Origin: Clostridiales bacterium
Lineage (GTDB): Bacteria; Bacillota; Clostridia; Oscillospirales; Oscillospiraceae
Reading direction: 5' to 3'
Length of the DNA: 6,895 nucleotides
NCBI GenBank assembly: GCA_020861055.1
Contig: JAJBTD010000052.1
Location: forward strand, 1-6,895
In this document: piece by piece, positions 1-6,809 of the stretch
Layout of the letters: each line of letters starts with the position of its first letter
Numbering within the stretch: position 1 is the stretch's first letter
Notes under the pieces: generated by a model
Seen by the model: only the letters and a program-made list of their open reading frames with translations
What the model was told of the DNA's origin: nothing
Database searches by the model: none
Made by a program: the position numbers and the translations under genes

Positions 1-12
1 GGATAATAGAAT

Positions 13-21
13 TGTTATAAT
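13..21 (+). promoter_or_regulatory. Extended -10 promoter of the operon
   Basis: The sequence TGTTATAAT is a perfect extended -10 element: TG, one base, then TATAAT at 16-21. It sits in the only AT-rich stretch before the first gene and would start transcription near base 28, giving a leader of about 24 bases. The -35 position falls outside the window. An imperfect inverted repeat (ATAATA at 3-8, TGTTAT at 13-18) overlaps the element and could be an operator, but it is too short and AT-rich to be sure. There is no room for a riboswitch between the start site and the first gene. Confidence 0.7.
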
Positions 22-51
22 GGTATCTTTTCAAAAAGGAGGGCGGCGTCT

Positions 52-693
52 ATGTCCAAGCTGGCGGGCCTGGTGGTGACGGCGGGGCTGTCCTCCCGGA
101 TGGGAGCGTTCAAACCGCTGCTCCCTCTGGGGGAGCGCGCCGTCATTGAGGTCACGGTAGACAGCCTGCTTAGCGGCGGCGCGGAAATGGTGGCTGTGGT
201 CACCGGTTACCGGGGAGACGAGGTGGAAGCGGTCCTCTCCCGCCGGTTTGGCAGAAAGGTGAGCTTTGTCCGCAACAGGGACTATGCCTCCACCGATATG
301 CTCCGGTCTGTCCAGTTGGGCTGCGGGGCGCTGCCTCGCTGCGACGCCTTTTTTCTTCTGCCGGGGGATATGCCCGCAGTGGGAGAAGGCACGTTCCGAC
401 TGCTGGTGGAGACGTGGGAGAAGACGCCGGAGAGGGTCGTCTTTCCCACCCTGAACGGCCGACGAAAGCATCCGCCCCTCATCCCGGCGGCGCTGGTTCC
501 GGAGATCCTGTCCTTTCGTGGTGAGGGCGGTCTCCGGGCGCTTTGGGGAGAGATGGATAGGCGGCTGCGCACCGTCCCGGCGGAGGACGTGGGAACGGGG
601 CTTGACCTGGACACTCCGGAGGACTATCAGATCTGCCTGGCGCTGATGGCAGAGAGATGCCGGACAACAACATCTGACACCGATTTGAAATGA
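52..693 (+). CDS. mocA: MocA/YgfJ-type molybdenum cofactor cytidylyltransferase
   Basis: This 213-residue cytoplasmic nucleotidyltransferase probably transfers CMP from CTP to molybdopterin, giving the cytosine dinucleotide cofactor used by many bacterial xanthine dehydrogenase-type enzymes. The nucleotide-binding loop AGLSSRMG (residues 11-18) is followed by Lys21. Further family motifs are GYRGDE (52-57), the metal-binding LPGDMP (103-108), HPPLI (140-144) and LDLDTPEDY (184-192). As I remember E. coli MocA, its loop reads TAAG and its later motif GHP; here they read VTAG and KHP (Lys139), so CTP preference is likely but not proven. The start follows an excellent ribosome site, AAAGGAGG at 35-42, nine bases upstream. 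The length fits the family (about 190-210 residues). It is the first gene of the operon, directly ahead of two enzymes that would need its product. A MobA-like GTP-using relative is the main alternative. Confidence 0.88.
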   Translation: MSKLAGLVVTAGLSSRMGAFKPLLPLGERAVIEVTVDSLLSGGAEMVAVVTGYRGDEVEAVLSRRFGRKVSFVRNRDYASTDMLRSVQLGCGALPRCDAFFLLPGDMPAVGEGTFRLLVETWEKTPERVVFPTLNGRRKHPPLIPAALVPEILSFRGEGGLRALWGEMDRRLRTVPAEDVGTGLDLDTPEDYQICLALMAERCRTTTSDTDLK

Positions 694-700
694 CAAGACT

Positions 701-706
701 GGAGGG
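701..706 (+). promoter_or_regulatory. Ribosome binding site that fixes the start of the molybdopterin subunit
   Basis: GGAGGG lies seven bases before the ATG at 714. A competing in-frame ATG at 690 overlaps the stop of the cytidylyltransferase gene as ATGA, but no purine-rich site precedes it. The shorter protein also begins at the point where recognisable family sequence starts, so 714 is preferred. The spacing leaves a 20-base gap between the two genes. Confidence 0.8.
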
Positions 707-713
707 AACCCCG

Positions 714-2837
714 ATGAAGGAAATCAGCTGCCCGGTGGTCAAGAAGGATCACTGGGATAAGGTAACCGGTCGCTCCCGCTATGTGGGGGACTACGACGGT
801 GAGGGTATCCTCACCGGAAAGCTGCTCCATGCGAAGGTGGCCCACGCCAAAATCGTGGAGGTCATTCTGCCGGAGCTGCCCCAGGGCTATCTGTATGTGG
901 ACCGGAATGACGTGCCGGGGGACAACAACGTCAACATCGTCAAGGACGACACCCCGGTTTACGCCAGGGGGACGGTGGAGTACATCGGCGAGCCTATAGG
1001 CATGGTAGTCGGCCCCGACCCCAGAGAGGTGGAGCGGCTGCTCTCGGAAATTCAGGTGACCTATGAGGAGCTGGAGCCGGTGCTGGACCTGCGCAAGGCC
1101 AGCGAGGTCTTTTTCCACTACGAATATGGCAAGGAGGACATAGAGAGTGCCTTTGCCCAGGCCGACAAAATTTATGAGGAAGCGTTCGAGACGGGCTATC
1201 AGGAGCAGGCTTATCTGGAGACACAGGGGATGATGGCTGTGCCGGAGGCGGACGGGCGGATGTTCGTCCACGGCTCCATGCAGTGCATCTACTACGTCAA
1301 GGGAGCCGTCATGCGCGCTCTGGGCTGCGGGCCGGACGGGGTCCATATTTTGCAGGACCCCACCGGCGGCGGCTTCGGTGGTAAGGAGGCGTTCCCCTCC
1401 ATCCTGGCCTGTCAGGTGGCGGTGGCCGCTCACAAGGCCCAGGCCCCTGTCCGCTGTGTCTTTGACCGGCGGGAGGACTTGGAATACACCTCCAAGCGCC
1501 ATCCCTCTCTGTGTACCTATAAGGTGGCGGTCAAAAATGGCAGGGTCACCGCAATGGACATCAACGTGAAGTTCAACGGCGGGGCGTATACCACCCTGTC
1601 CGCCGTGGTGCTCCAGCGGGGACTGATCTGCGCCGACGGGGTGTACAACATTGAAAATCTCCACGTCGTCGGCGAGGCCCTCAAGACCAATACCACCCCC
1701 ACCGGGGCCTATCGGGGCTTCGGCGCGCCCCAGACCTTCTTTGCTGTGGAGCTGATGATGGACCACATCGCCCGTGACCTGGGGGTGGACTCTCTGGAGT
1801 TCAAGGAGGCCCATATGGTGAAACAGGGGGACGCCACCTCCACCTCCGGAATGTACCATTTCCCGGTGCCCCTCCCCGCCATGATCGACGAGGTGGACCA
1901 GGCCTGCGACTTCCGGCGGAAGCACCGGGAGTATGCAAAGCCTCAGACCGGGCGCTATCGCCGGGGTATCGGCATGGCAGTCTATTTCCATGGGGCCGGC
2001 TTCACCGGGGCCGGAGAGCGGGACACCATCAAGGCGGTCTGCAAGCTCCACAAGTACCCGGACGGTACGGTGGAGATTTTGGCCTCCAACGGCGAGATCG
2101 GCCAGGGCGTGCGGACCACCTTCCCCAAGATCGTGGCCAGGGAGCTGAATCTGCCACTGGAGAAGGTCTATTATGACCAGCCGGACACCGCACGGGTGCC
2201 GGACTCCGGGCCGACGGTGGCCTCCCGCTCCCTGATGATCGTGGGCGAGCTGCTCCGCCGGGCGGCCATCCAGCTCCGGGACAAATGGGTGGACGGCGAA
2301 GACCAGATGGTAGAGGAGCACTACAAGGAGCCCAACTTCATGATCCCCTTCTCCCTGGAGGACTTCCACGGAGACGCCTATCCCACCTATGCCTGGGGCG
2401 TCCACGCCATCGAGGTGGAGGTAGATACCTGCACTGGCAGAAGCCAGGTGCTGGGGGCCACCGGCTCCTTCGATGTGGGCACGCCCATCGACTACAACGT
2501 GGTCATGGGCCAGATGGAGGGCGGCTTCCTCCAGGGCATCGGCTACGCCTCCATGGAGCACATGAACTACGACAACAAGGGCCGTATTCGGAACAACTCC
2601 TTCTCCGACTATCTCATCCCCACCACAAGAGATGTGCCCAACCTGAACTGTATCCTCCACGTGGAGGAGTACCCGGACGGCCCCTACGGGGCCAAGGGCG
2701 CCGGGGAACTGCCCCTGGTGGGCGGCCCCGCAGCCTATGTGGAGGCATTGGAGCAGGCGCTGGGCGGCGTGGAGCTGCACCACGCCCCCTTCACCATCGA
2801 GGACACCATGAATGTGATTATGAAGGAGGGCCTGTGA
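714..2837 (+). CDS. xdhA: Xanthine dehydrogenase-family molybdopterin-binding subunit
   Basis: This 707-residue catalytic subunit of a three-part molybdenum hydroxylase most likely hydroxylates a purine such as hypoxanthine or xanthine, using water as the oxygen source. The alpha/beta hammerhead domain covers roughly residues 17-125, and two molybdopterin-binding domains follow (about 130-370 and 410-670). Visible motifs are YLETQ (167-171), as in classical xanthine dehydrogenases, Gln190, GGGFGGKE (218-225), AYRGFG (332-337), GQG (463-465) and GAKGAGE (659-665). Glu225, Arg302 and Glu665 line up with the Glu232/Arg310/Glu730 active-site set of Rhodobacter capsulatus xanthine dehydrogenase; Glu665 is the predicted catalytic base. 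At about 50 residues shorter than E. coli XdhA (around 750), it still looks complete. The 2Fe-2S gene starts one base after its stop, so the products should form one complex. The true substrate could be another N-heterocycle. Confidence 0.88.
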   Translation: MKEISCPVVKKDHWDKVTGRSRYVGDYDGEGILTGKLLHAKVAHAKIVEVILPELPQGYLYVDRNDVPGDNNVNIVKDDTPVYARGTVEYIGEPIGMVVGPDPREVERLLSEIQVTYEELEPVLDLRKASEVFFHYEYGKEDIESAFAQADKIYEEAFETGYQEQAYLETQGMMAVPEADGRMFVHGSMQCIYYVKGAVMRALGCGPDGVHILQDPTGGGFGGKEAFPSILACQVAVAAHKAQAPVRCVFDRREDLEYTSKRHPSLCTYKVAVKNGRVTAMDINVKFNGGAYTTLSAVVLQRGLICADGVYNIENLHVVGEALKTNTTPTGAYRGFGAPQTFFAVELMMDHIARDLGVDSLEFKEAHMVKQGDATSTSGMYHFPVPLPAMIDEVDQACDFRRKHREYAKPQTGRYRRGIGMAVYFHGAGFTGAGERDTIKAVCKLHKYPDGTVEILASNGEIGQGVRTTFPKIVARELNLPLEKVYYDQPDTARVPDSGPTVASRSLMIVGELLRRAAIQLRDKWVDGEDQMVEEHYKEPNFMIPFSLEDFHGDAYPTYAWGVHAIEVEVDTCTGRSQVLGATGSFDVGTPIDYNVVMGQMEGGFLQGIGYASMEHMNYDNKGRIRNNSFSDYLIPTTRDVPNLNCILHVEEYPDGPYGAKGAGELPLVGGPAAYVEALEQALGGVELHHAPFTIEDTMNVIMKEGL

Positions 2838-2838
2838 G

Positions 2839-3312
2839 ATGAACGGTATTTGCTTTACGTTAAACGGCGCTCCTGTGACCTATGAGGGCAGCGGAGCGGA
2901 CCGTCTGCTGGAGGTGCTGCGGGATACCTACCGCACCACCAGCGTCAAGTGCGGCTGCAAGGAAGGGGAGTGCGGGGCCTGCTCCGTGCTCCTGGACGGG
3001 GTGCTGGTGAACTCCTGCTGTGTTGCCATGGGAGCCGTAGAGGGCCGGAGCGTGGTCACGCTGGAGGGCTACCGGGAGACGGAGCGGTTCGCCGTGCTCA
3101 GCCGGGCCTACGGAGAGCTGTCCGCCGTCCAGTGCGGCTTCTGCACTCCCGGCATGATACTGGCCAGCGAGGCGCTCCTCTCTCAGAATCCCCATCCCAG
3201 CGAGGAGGAGATCCGGGAGGGGCTCTCCGGCAACCTGTGCCGCTGCACCGGATATAACGCCATCATCAAGGCCGTCTCGCTGGCCGCAGAGGAGGGGAAT
3301 GGACTATGGTAA
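2839..3312 (+). CDS. xdhC: 2Fe-2S iron-sulfur subunit of the molybdenum hydroxylase
   Basis: This 157-residue electron-transfer subunit carries two 2Fe-2S clusters that pass electrons from molybdenum to FAD. The plant-ferredoxin-like cluster is bound by Cys40, Cys45, Cys48 and Cys60. The second, in the C-terminal helical domain, is bound by Cys99 and Cys102 (QCGFCTPG) and Cys134 and Cys136 (GNLCRCTGY). All eight ligands are present, and the length matches E. coli XdhC (about 159). Two extra cysteines sit beside ligands: Cys38 in VKCGC and Cys61 in SCC. The start is fixed by AAGGAGGG (2823-2830), which lies inside the end of the preceding gene, eight bases from the ATG. Only one base separates it from the stop of the molybdopterin subunit, so translation is probably coupled. 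A solitary ferredoxin is ruled out by the two-cluster layout. Confidence 0.95.
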   Translation: MNGICFTLNGAPVTYEGSGADRLLEVLRDTYRTTSVKCGCKEGECGACSVLLDGVLVNSCCVAMGAVEGRSVVTLEGYRETERFAVLSRAYGELSAVQCGFCTPGMILASEALLSQNPHPSEEEIREGLSGNLCRCTGYNAIIKAVSLAAEEGNGLW

Positions 3313-4127
3313 ACGGATATACGGCCCACTCTCTGGCGGAGGCGCTGGAGATCAGGGCGGCCCATTCGGTGATCCCCTACGCCGGAGGCACCGACCTGAT
3401 GGTGGAAAATCGCCCGAATCCCACCTACCTGTTTCTGGCCCGTGTGCCGGAGCTGCGCGGCATCAGCAAGGATGAGACTTACATCCGCATCGGCGCAGCA
3501 GTCACCTATACTCAGGCGTTGGAGTCCCCTCTGGTGCCGCCTCTGATGAAGGCGGCGGTGGCCCAGATCGCCGCCCCCGCTATCCGCAATGCGGGCACCT
3601 TCGGGGGCAACCTGGGCAACGGCTCCGCCAAGGCGGACTCGGTGCTCATCGAGTTCGTCACCGACGCAAAGCTGCGCATCGCCTCTGCCCGGGGGGAGCG
3701 GTTGGTCAACGTGGCCGACTTCTATCAGGGCCGGAAGCAGCTGGATTTGGCGTCTGATGAACTGATCGCAGAAATTTTGCTCCCGAAGCCTACCCCCGGA
3801 GAGCGCTGGCACTATGAGAAGGTGGGGGGCCGGAACGCCCTGGCCATCTCCCGGGTGTCCTTCGCCGGGGTGTACGAGAAGCAGGACGGCCGCATTGTCC
3901 GCCTGGCGGCGGGCTTTGGAGCGGTGGCTGCCACCATTCTCCGGTATCCCGACCTGGAGGCCATGCTGGTGGGAAAAACCGTGGAGGAGGCAAAGAGCCT
4001 GAAACCGGATTTCCTGGCCGCCTATGAGGGGCGGATGCAGCTGACACGGGGCCGGGTCTCCGCCGAGTACCGCAAGGCGGTCTGCCTCCGGCTGCTGGGG
4101 GCCTTTTTGGAGGAGATGGGGATTTGA
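3306..4127 (+). CDS. xdhB: FAD-binding subunit of the molybdenum hydroxylase
   Basis: This 273-residue flavoprotein subunit takes electrons from the 2Fe-2S clusters and passes them to NAD+ or another acceptor. The FAD pyrophosphate-binding sequences are YAGGTDL (residues 25-31) and IRNAGTFGGNLGNGSAKADS (93-112). The second follows the IRNxGTxGGN pattern of the family. The C-terminal part (about 168-270) fits the CO dehydrogenase flavoprotein C-terminal domain. The length is close to E. coli XdhB (about 290), and no iron-sulfur insertion is seen. It overlaps the iron-sulfur gene by seven bases, with GGAGGGG at 3291-3297 eight bases before its ATG. The order here is molybdenum, iron-sulfur, FAD, whereas E. 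coli has molybdenum, FAD, iron-sulfur. It is the only FAD subunit in the window, so it may also serve the fused enzyme downstream. The electron acceptor cannot be read from the sequence. Confidence 0.93.
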   Translation: MVNGYTAHSLAEALEIRAAHSVIPYAGGTDLMVENRPNPTYLFLARVPELRGISKDETYIRIGAAVTYTQALESPLVPPLMKAAVAQIAAPAIRNAGTFGGNLGNGSAKADSVLIEFVTDAKLRIASARGERLVNVADFYQGRKQLDLASDELIAEILLPKPTPGERWHYEKVGGRNALAISRVSFAGVYEKQDGRIVRLAAGFGAVAATILRYPDLEAMLVGKTVEEAKSLKPDFLAAYEGRMQLTRGRVSAEYRKAVCLRLLGAFLEEMGI

Positions 4128-4139
4128 TGTCCCTCCTCC
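4109..4139 (+). other. RNA hairpin spanning the stop codon of the FAD subunit gene
   Basis: GGAGGAG at 4109-4115 is exactly complementary to CTCCTCC at 4133-4139, giving a seven-pair, mostly G-C stem with a 17-base loop that holds the TGA stop at 4125-4127. No run of T follows, so it is not a standard terminator. It sits at the one loose junction of the operon and could affect read-through, RNA processing or the ratio of the two enzymes. Chance pairing of a purine-rich coding end with the spacer is possible. Confidence 0.4.
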
Positions 4140-4154
4140 CGTGAGCGCGCAAAC

Positions 4155-4165
4155 AGAAGGGCAGG
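4155..4165 (+). promoter_or_regulatory. Weak ribosome binding site of the fused hydroxylase
   Basis: Only AGAAGG (4155-4160, 11 bases from the ATG) or the short AGG at 4163-4165 is available before the start at 4172. Every other gene in the operon has a GGAGG-type site at normal distance. The start itself is secure, because the protein begins directly with the family's ferredoxin-like N-terminus and no better in-frame start lies upstream. Confidence 0.5.
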
Positions 4166-4171
4166 TGCGCC

Positions 4172-6745
4172 ATGTTTAGAGTGAACGTCAACGGCAGGGA
4201 TTATCAGTCTCCTGTGGATAAGAAGCTATTGCGGTTTCTCCGGGATGATCTCCATCTCACCGCCGCCAAGGACGGGTGCAGCGAGGGCGTTTGCGGCACC
4301 TGCACCGTACTGGTGGACGGGGTCAAGACCAAGGCCTGCGTTCCCCTCCTGAGCCGACTGGCGGGGAAAAAGGTGCTGACGGTGGAGGGCATCGACCCGG
4401 AGGAGATGAAGGTCTATGAGTACTGCTTCGCTGAGGCCGGGGCGGTGCAGTGCGGCTTCTGCATTCCGGGCATGGTCATCTCCGCCAAGAGCCTGCTGGA
4501 CGGGAATCTGAACCCCACCCGGACGGACGTGAAAAAAGCTATCCGTGGCAATCTGTGCCGCTGTACTGGCTACCAGAAGATCGAGGATGCCATCCTCATG
4601 GCGGCGGAGTTCTTCCGGGAGAAAAAACCTATCCCGCCTGCCCCCAAGACCCTCCACATGAACGAGCGGGCCAGACGCATCGACGCAAAAGAAAAGGTGA
4701 ACGGCACCGGCATCTACACCGACGACATCGAGCTGGAGGGGATGCTCTACGCCAAGGGGGTCTACTCCAAATATCCCCGTGCCAGGATCGACCGAATCGA
4801 CATCAGCAAGGCTCAGGCCCACCCGGACTGTGTGAAGGTGCTGACCAAGGAGGACGTACCTCACAACATCATCGGCCACATCAAACAGGATTGGGACGTG
4901 ATGATGGGGGTGGGGGACATCACCAAATATGTGGGCAACGTCATCGCCGTGGTGGCCACCGACAAAAAGGAGAAGCTGGAGGAGATCGCCGCTCTGGTGG
5001 AGGTGGATTACACCGAGCTGGAGCCGGTGACCAATCCCTTCGACGCCCTACGGGGAGACGCACCTCTGATTCACCCGGACGGCAACGTGATGGGCAAGGC
5101 CCACCTGTCCCGCGGGGACGCCGACGCCGCCATCCGCAAGTCCAAATATGTGGTCACCCGAAAGTATAAGACCTCCTGGCAGGAGCACGGCTTTATGGAG
5201 CCGGAGTGCTGCGTGGCTATGCCGGAGGGGGAGGACGGACTGCTCCTCTATACCACCAGCCAGTCCATCTACGACGTGCAGCGGGAGTGCTCCACCATGC
5301 TCCAGCTGCCCCCGGAGAAGGTACACGTCCGGGCGGCGCTGGTGGGGGGCGGCTTTGGTGGCAAGGAGGATATGACCGTCCAGCCCTATGCAGCCCTGAT
5401 GGCCTGGGTGACGAAGCGGCCGGTGAAGGTGAAGTACAGCCGTCAGGAGTCCCTGGACTACCATGTCAAGCGTCATCCCATGGAGATGGAGTTCACCACC
5501 GCCTGCGACGAAAACGGCCGGCTTACCGCCATGAAGGGCATCATCATCGCCGACACCGGGGCCTATGCCTCTCTGGGCGGGCCGGTGCTCCAGCGGGCCT
5601 GCACCCATGCGGCGGGGCCGTATAACTATCAGAATCTGGACATCCTGGGGATGTCGGTCTATACCAACAACGTGGTCTCCGGGGCCTTCCGGGGCTTCGG
5701 CGTCAGCCAGAGCTGCTTTGCCACCGAGATGAACATCAATCTCCTGGCGGAGATGTCCGGCATCGACCCCTGGGAGTTCCGCCGCCGGAACGCCATCCAG
5801 CCGGGAGACCGGCTCCCCAACGGCCAGGTAGCCGAGCCGGACACCAATATGGTGGCCTGTCTGGAGGCGGTGAAGGATATTTACTACTCCAACCCCTATG
5901 CGGGAATCGCCATCGGCTTTAAGAACTCCGGCACCGGCATGGGGAAGAAGGACATCGGCCGGGTGCTCCTGTCGGTGGAGGAGGGGAAGATACACATCCG
6001 CACCTCCGCCTCCTGCATGGGCCAGGGCATCGGGCAGATGACGTTGACGGAGATCTGCCACGTCACCGACCTGAACCCCGCCCTGTTCGTCTTTGAGACG
6101 GCGGATACCGTCCGCACCCCGGACTCCGGCACCTCCACTGCCTCCCGGCAGACGGTGGTCACCGGCGAGGCCGCCCGGCGGGCGGGGGAGCAGCTGAAAA
6201 CTGCTCTGGAGCAGTACGGCTCCCTGGAGGCCCTGGAGGGGAAGGAGTTTTTGGGGGAGTACTCTGCCAAGACCGACCCTCTGGGGGCTATCAAAGACAA
6301 CCCGGTGAGCCACGTCTCCTACTCCTACGGCGCACAGGTCATTATCCTCAACGAGCAGGGGAGAATCACCAGGGCGGTCTCCGCCTTTGACGTGGGTACT
6401 CCCGTGAATATCCAGTCGGTGGAGGGCCAGATTGAGGGCGGCATGGTCATGGGCATCGGCTATGGCGTCACCGAGAAATTCGAGTGCATCGACGGCTACC
6501 CAAAAAGCAAGCTGGGTACCATTGGTATTATGCGGGCCACCGACGCCCCGGAACTGGAGGTCATTCTCTGCCAGCCTAAGGAGGAGGATAAGCTGCCCTA
6601 CTCCCTGGGGGCCAAGGGCTGCGGGGAGCTGTGCATGATCCCCACCGCCCCCGCCTGCGCCCACGCCTATTACCGCTACGACGGCAAATTCCGGCAGTCC
6701 CTCCCTCTGGAGGATACCCCCTACCGGAAGGCGAAAAAGAAATAG
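4172..6745 (+). CDS. Fused 2Fe-2S/molybdopterin hydroxylase, selenium-dependent xanthine dehydrogenase type
   Basis: This 857-residue single-chain molybdenum hydroxylase has the length and layout of the selenium-dependent xanthine dehydrogenase group, whose members carry a labile selenium on molybdenum. The ferredoxin-like domain binds a cluster through Cys36, Cys41, Cys44 and Cys56. The second cluster uses Cys94, Cys97, Cys129 and Cys131. A hammerhead domain (about 175-287) and two molybdopterin domains (about 310-545 and 575-825) follow. Motifs include QEHGFMEPE (337-345), Gln364, GGGFGGKE (392-399), AFRGFG (505-510), GQG (617-619) and GAKGCGE (813-819). Glu399, Arg475 and Glu819 match the xanthine dehydrogenase active-site set. 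No FAD domain exists, as in E. coli XdhD, which lies beside a separate FAD protein. The C-terminal LPLEDTPYRK (845-854) is, as I remember it, typical of the selenium group. The segment at about 570-578 is short compared with the XdhA-like subunit. Selenium use is inferred from family only; an aldehyde oxidoreductase is the alternative. Confidence 0.87.
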   Translation: MFRVNVNGRDYQSPVDKKLLRFLRDDLHLTAAKDGCSEGVCGTCTVLVDGVKTKACVPLLSRLAGKKVLTVEGIDPEEMKVYEYCFAEAGAVQCGFCIPGMVISAKSLLDGNLNPTRTDVKKAIRGNLCRCTGYQKIEDAILMAAEFFREKKPIPPAPKTLHMNERARRIDAKEKVNGTGIYTDDIELEGMLYAKGVYSKYPRARIDRIDISKAQAHPDCVKVLTKEDVPHNIIGHIKQDWDVMMGVGDITKYVGNVIAVVATDKKEKLEEIAALVEVDYTELEPVTNPFDALRGDAPLIHPDGNVMGKAHLSRGDADAAIRKSKYVVTRKYKTSWQEHGFMEPECCVAMPEGEDGLLLYTTSQSIYDVQRECSTMLQLPPEKVHVRAALVGGGFGGKEDMTVQPYAALMAWVTKRPVKVKYSRQESLDYHVKRHPMEMEFTTACDENGRLTAMKGIIIADTGAYASLGGPVLQRACTHAAGPYNYQNLDILGMSVYTNNVVSGAFRGFGVSQSCFATEMNINLLAEMSGIDPWEFRRRNAIQPGDRLPNGQVAEPDTNMVACLEAVKDIYYSNPYAGIAIGFKNSGTGMGKKDIGRVLLSVEEGKIHIRTSASCMGQGIGQMTLTEICHVTDLNPALFVFETADTVRTPDSGTSTASRQTVVTGEAARRAGEQLKTALEQYGSLEALEGKEFLGEYSAKTDPLGAIKDNPVSHVSYSYGAQVIILNEQGRITRAVSAFDVGTPVNIQSVEGQIEGGMVMGIGYGVTEKFECIDGYPKSKLGTIGIMRATDAPELEVILCQPKEEDKLPYSLGAKGCGELCMIPTAPACAHAYYRYDGKFRQSLPLEDTPYRKAKKK

Positions 6746-6756
6746 GACCAGGACAG

Positions 6757-6797
6757 AGCAGGAGCCTCATCCCCAGAGCGGGGGTGAGGCTCCTGTT
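6757..6797 (+). terminator. Long hairpin after the last gene, possible terminator without a T run
   Basis: Arms 6757-6774 and 6780-6797 form 18 consecutive pairs, including two G-T wobbles (6770/6784 and 6758/6796), around the five-base loop AGAGC. It begins 11 bases after the stop codon at 6745, where an operon end is expected. The bases that follow (GAACTGTAGG) contain no T run, so intrinsic termination may be weak. It may instead protect the 3' end of the message or work with Rho. On the opposite strand a T-rich run occurs, but it lies about 15 bases from the stem. Confidence 0.55.
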
Positions 6798-6809
6798 GAA
6801 CTGTAGGTG

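Noticed and set aside
31..696. A 221-codon open frame on the minus strand opposite the cytidylyltransferase gene
   Set aside because: It is also codon-aligned with the sense gene, which is clearly real from its motifs and ribosome site.
690..713. Upstream ATG at 690 as the start of the molybdopterin subunit, in an ATGA overlap with the previous stop
   Set aside because: No ribosome site precedes it, while GGAGGG is ideally placed for the ATG at 714, and the extra eight residues do not resemble the family.
627..2783. A 718-codon open frame on the minus strand opposite the molybdopterin subunit gene
   Set aside because: Its codons are aligned with the sense codons, so it stays open simply because TTA, CTA and TCA codons are avoided in this GC-rich gene. 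The translation shows no recognisable family motif.
2285..2842. A 185-codon plus-strand open frame inside the molybdopterin subunit gene
   Set aside because: It is an out-of-frame reading rich in Gly, Arg and His, as expected from GC-rich codons, and lies wholly within a gene with clear motifs.
1365..5368. Similar DNA at the GGGFGGKE motifs of the two hydroxylase genes (1365-1388 and 5345-5368) as a possible recent repeat
   Set aside because: The similarity is confined to conserved protein motifs and differs at third codon positions, so it reflects old paralogy rather than a DNA repeat.
5048..6664. A 538-codon open frame on the minus strand opposite the fused hydroxylase
   Set aside because: It has the same cause: codon-aligned antisense of a GC-rich gene. 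It has no recognisable domain and no convincing ribosome site.
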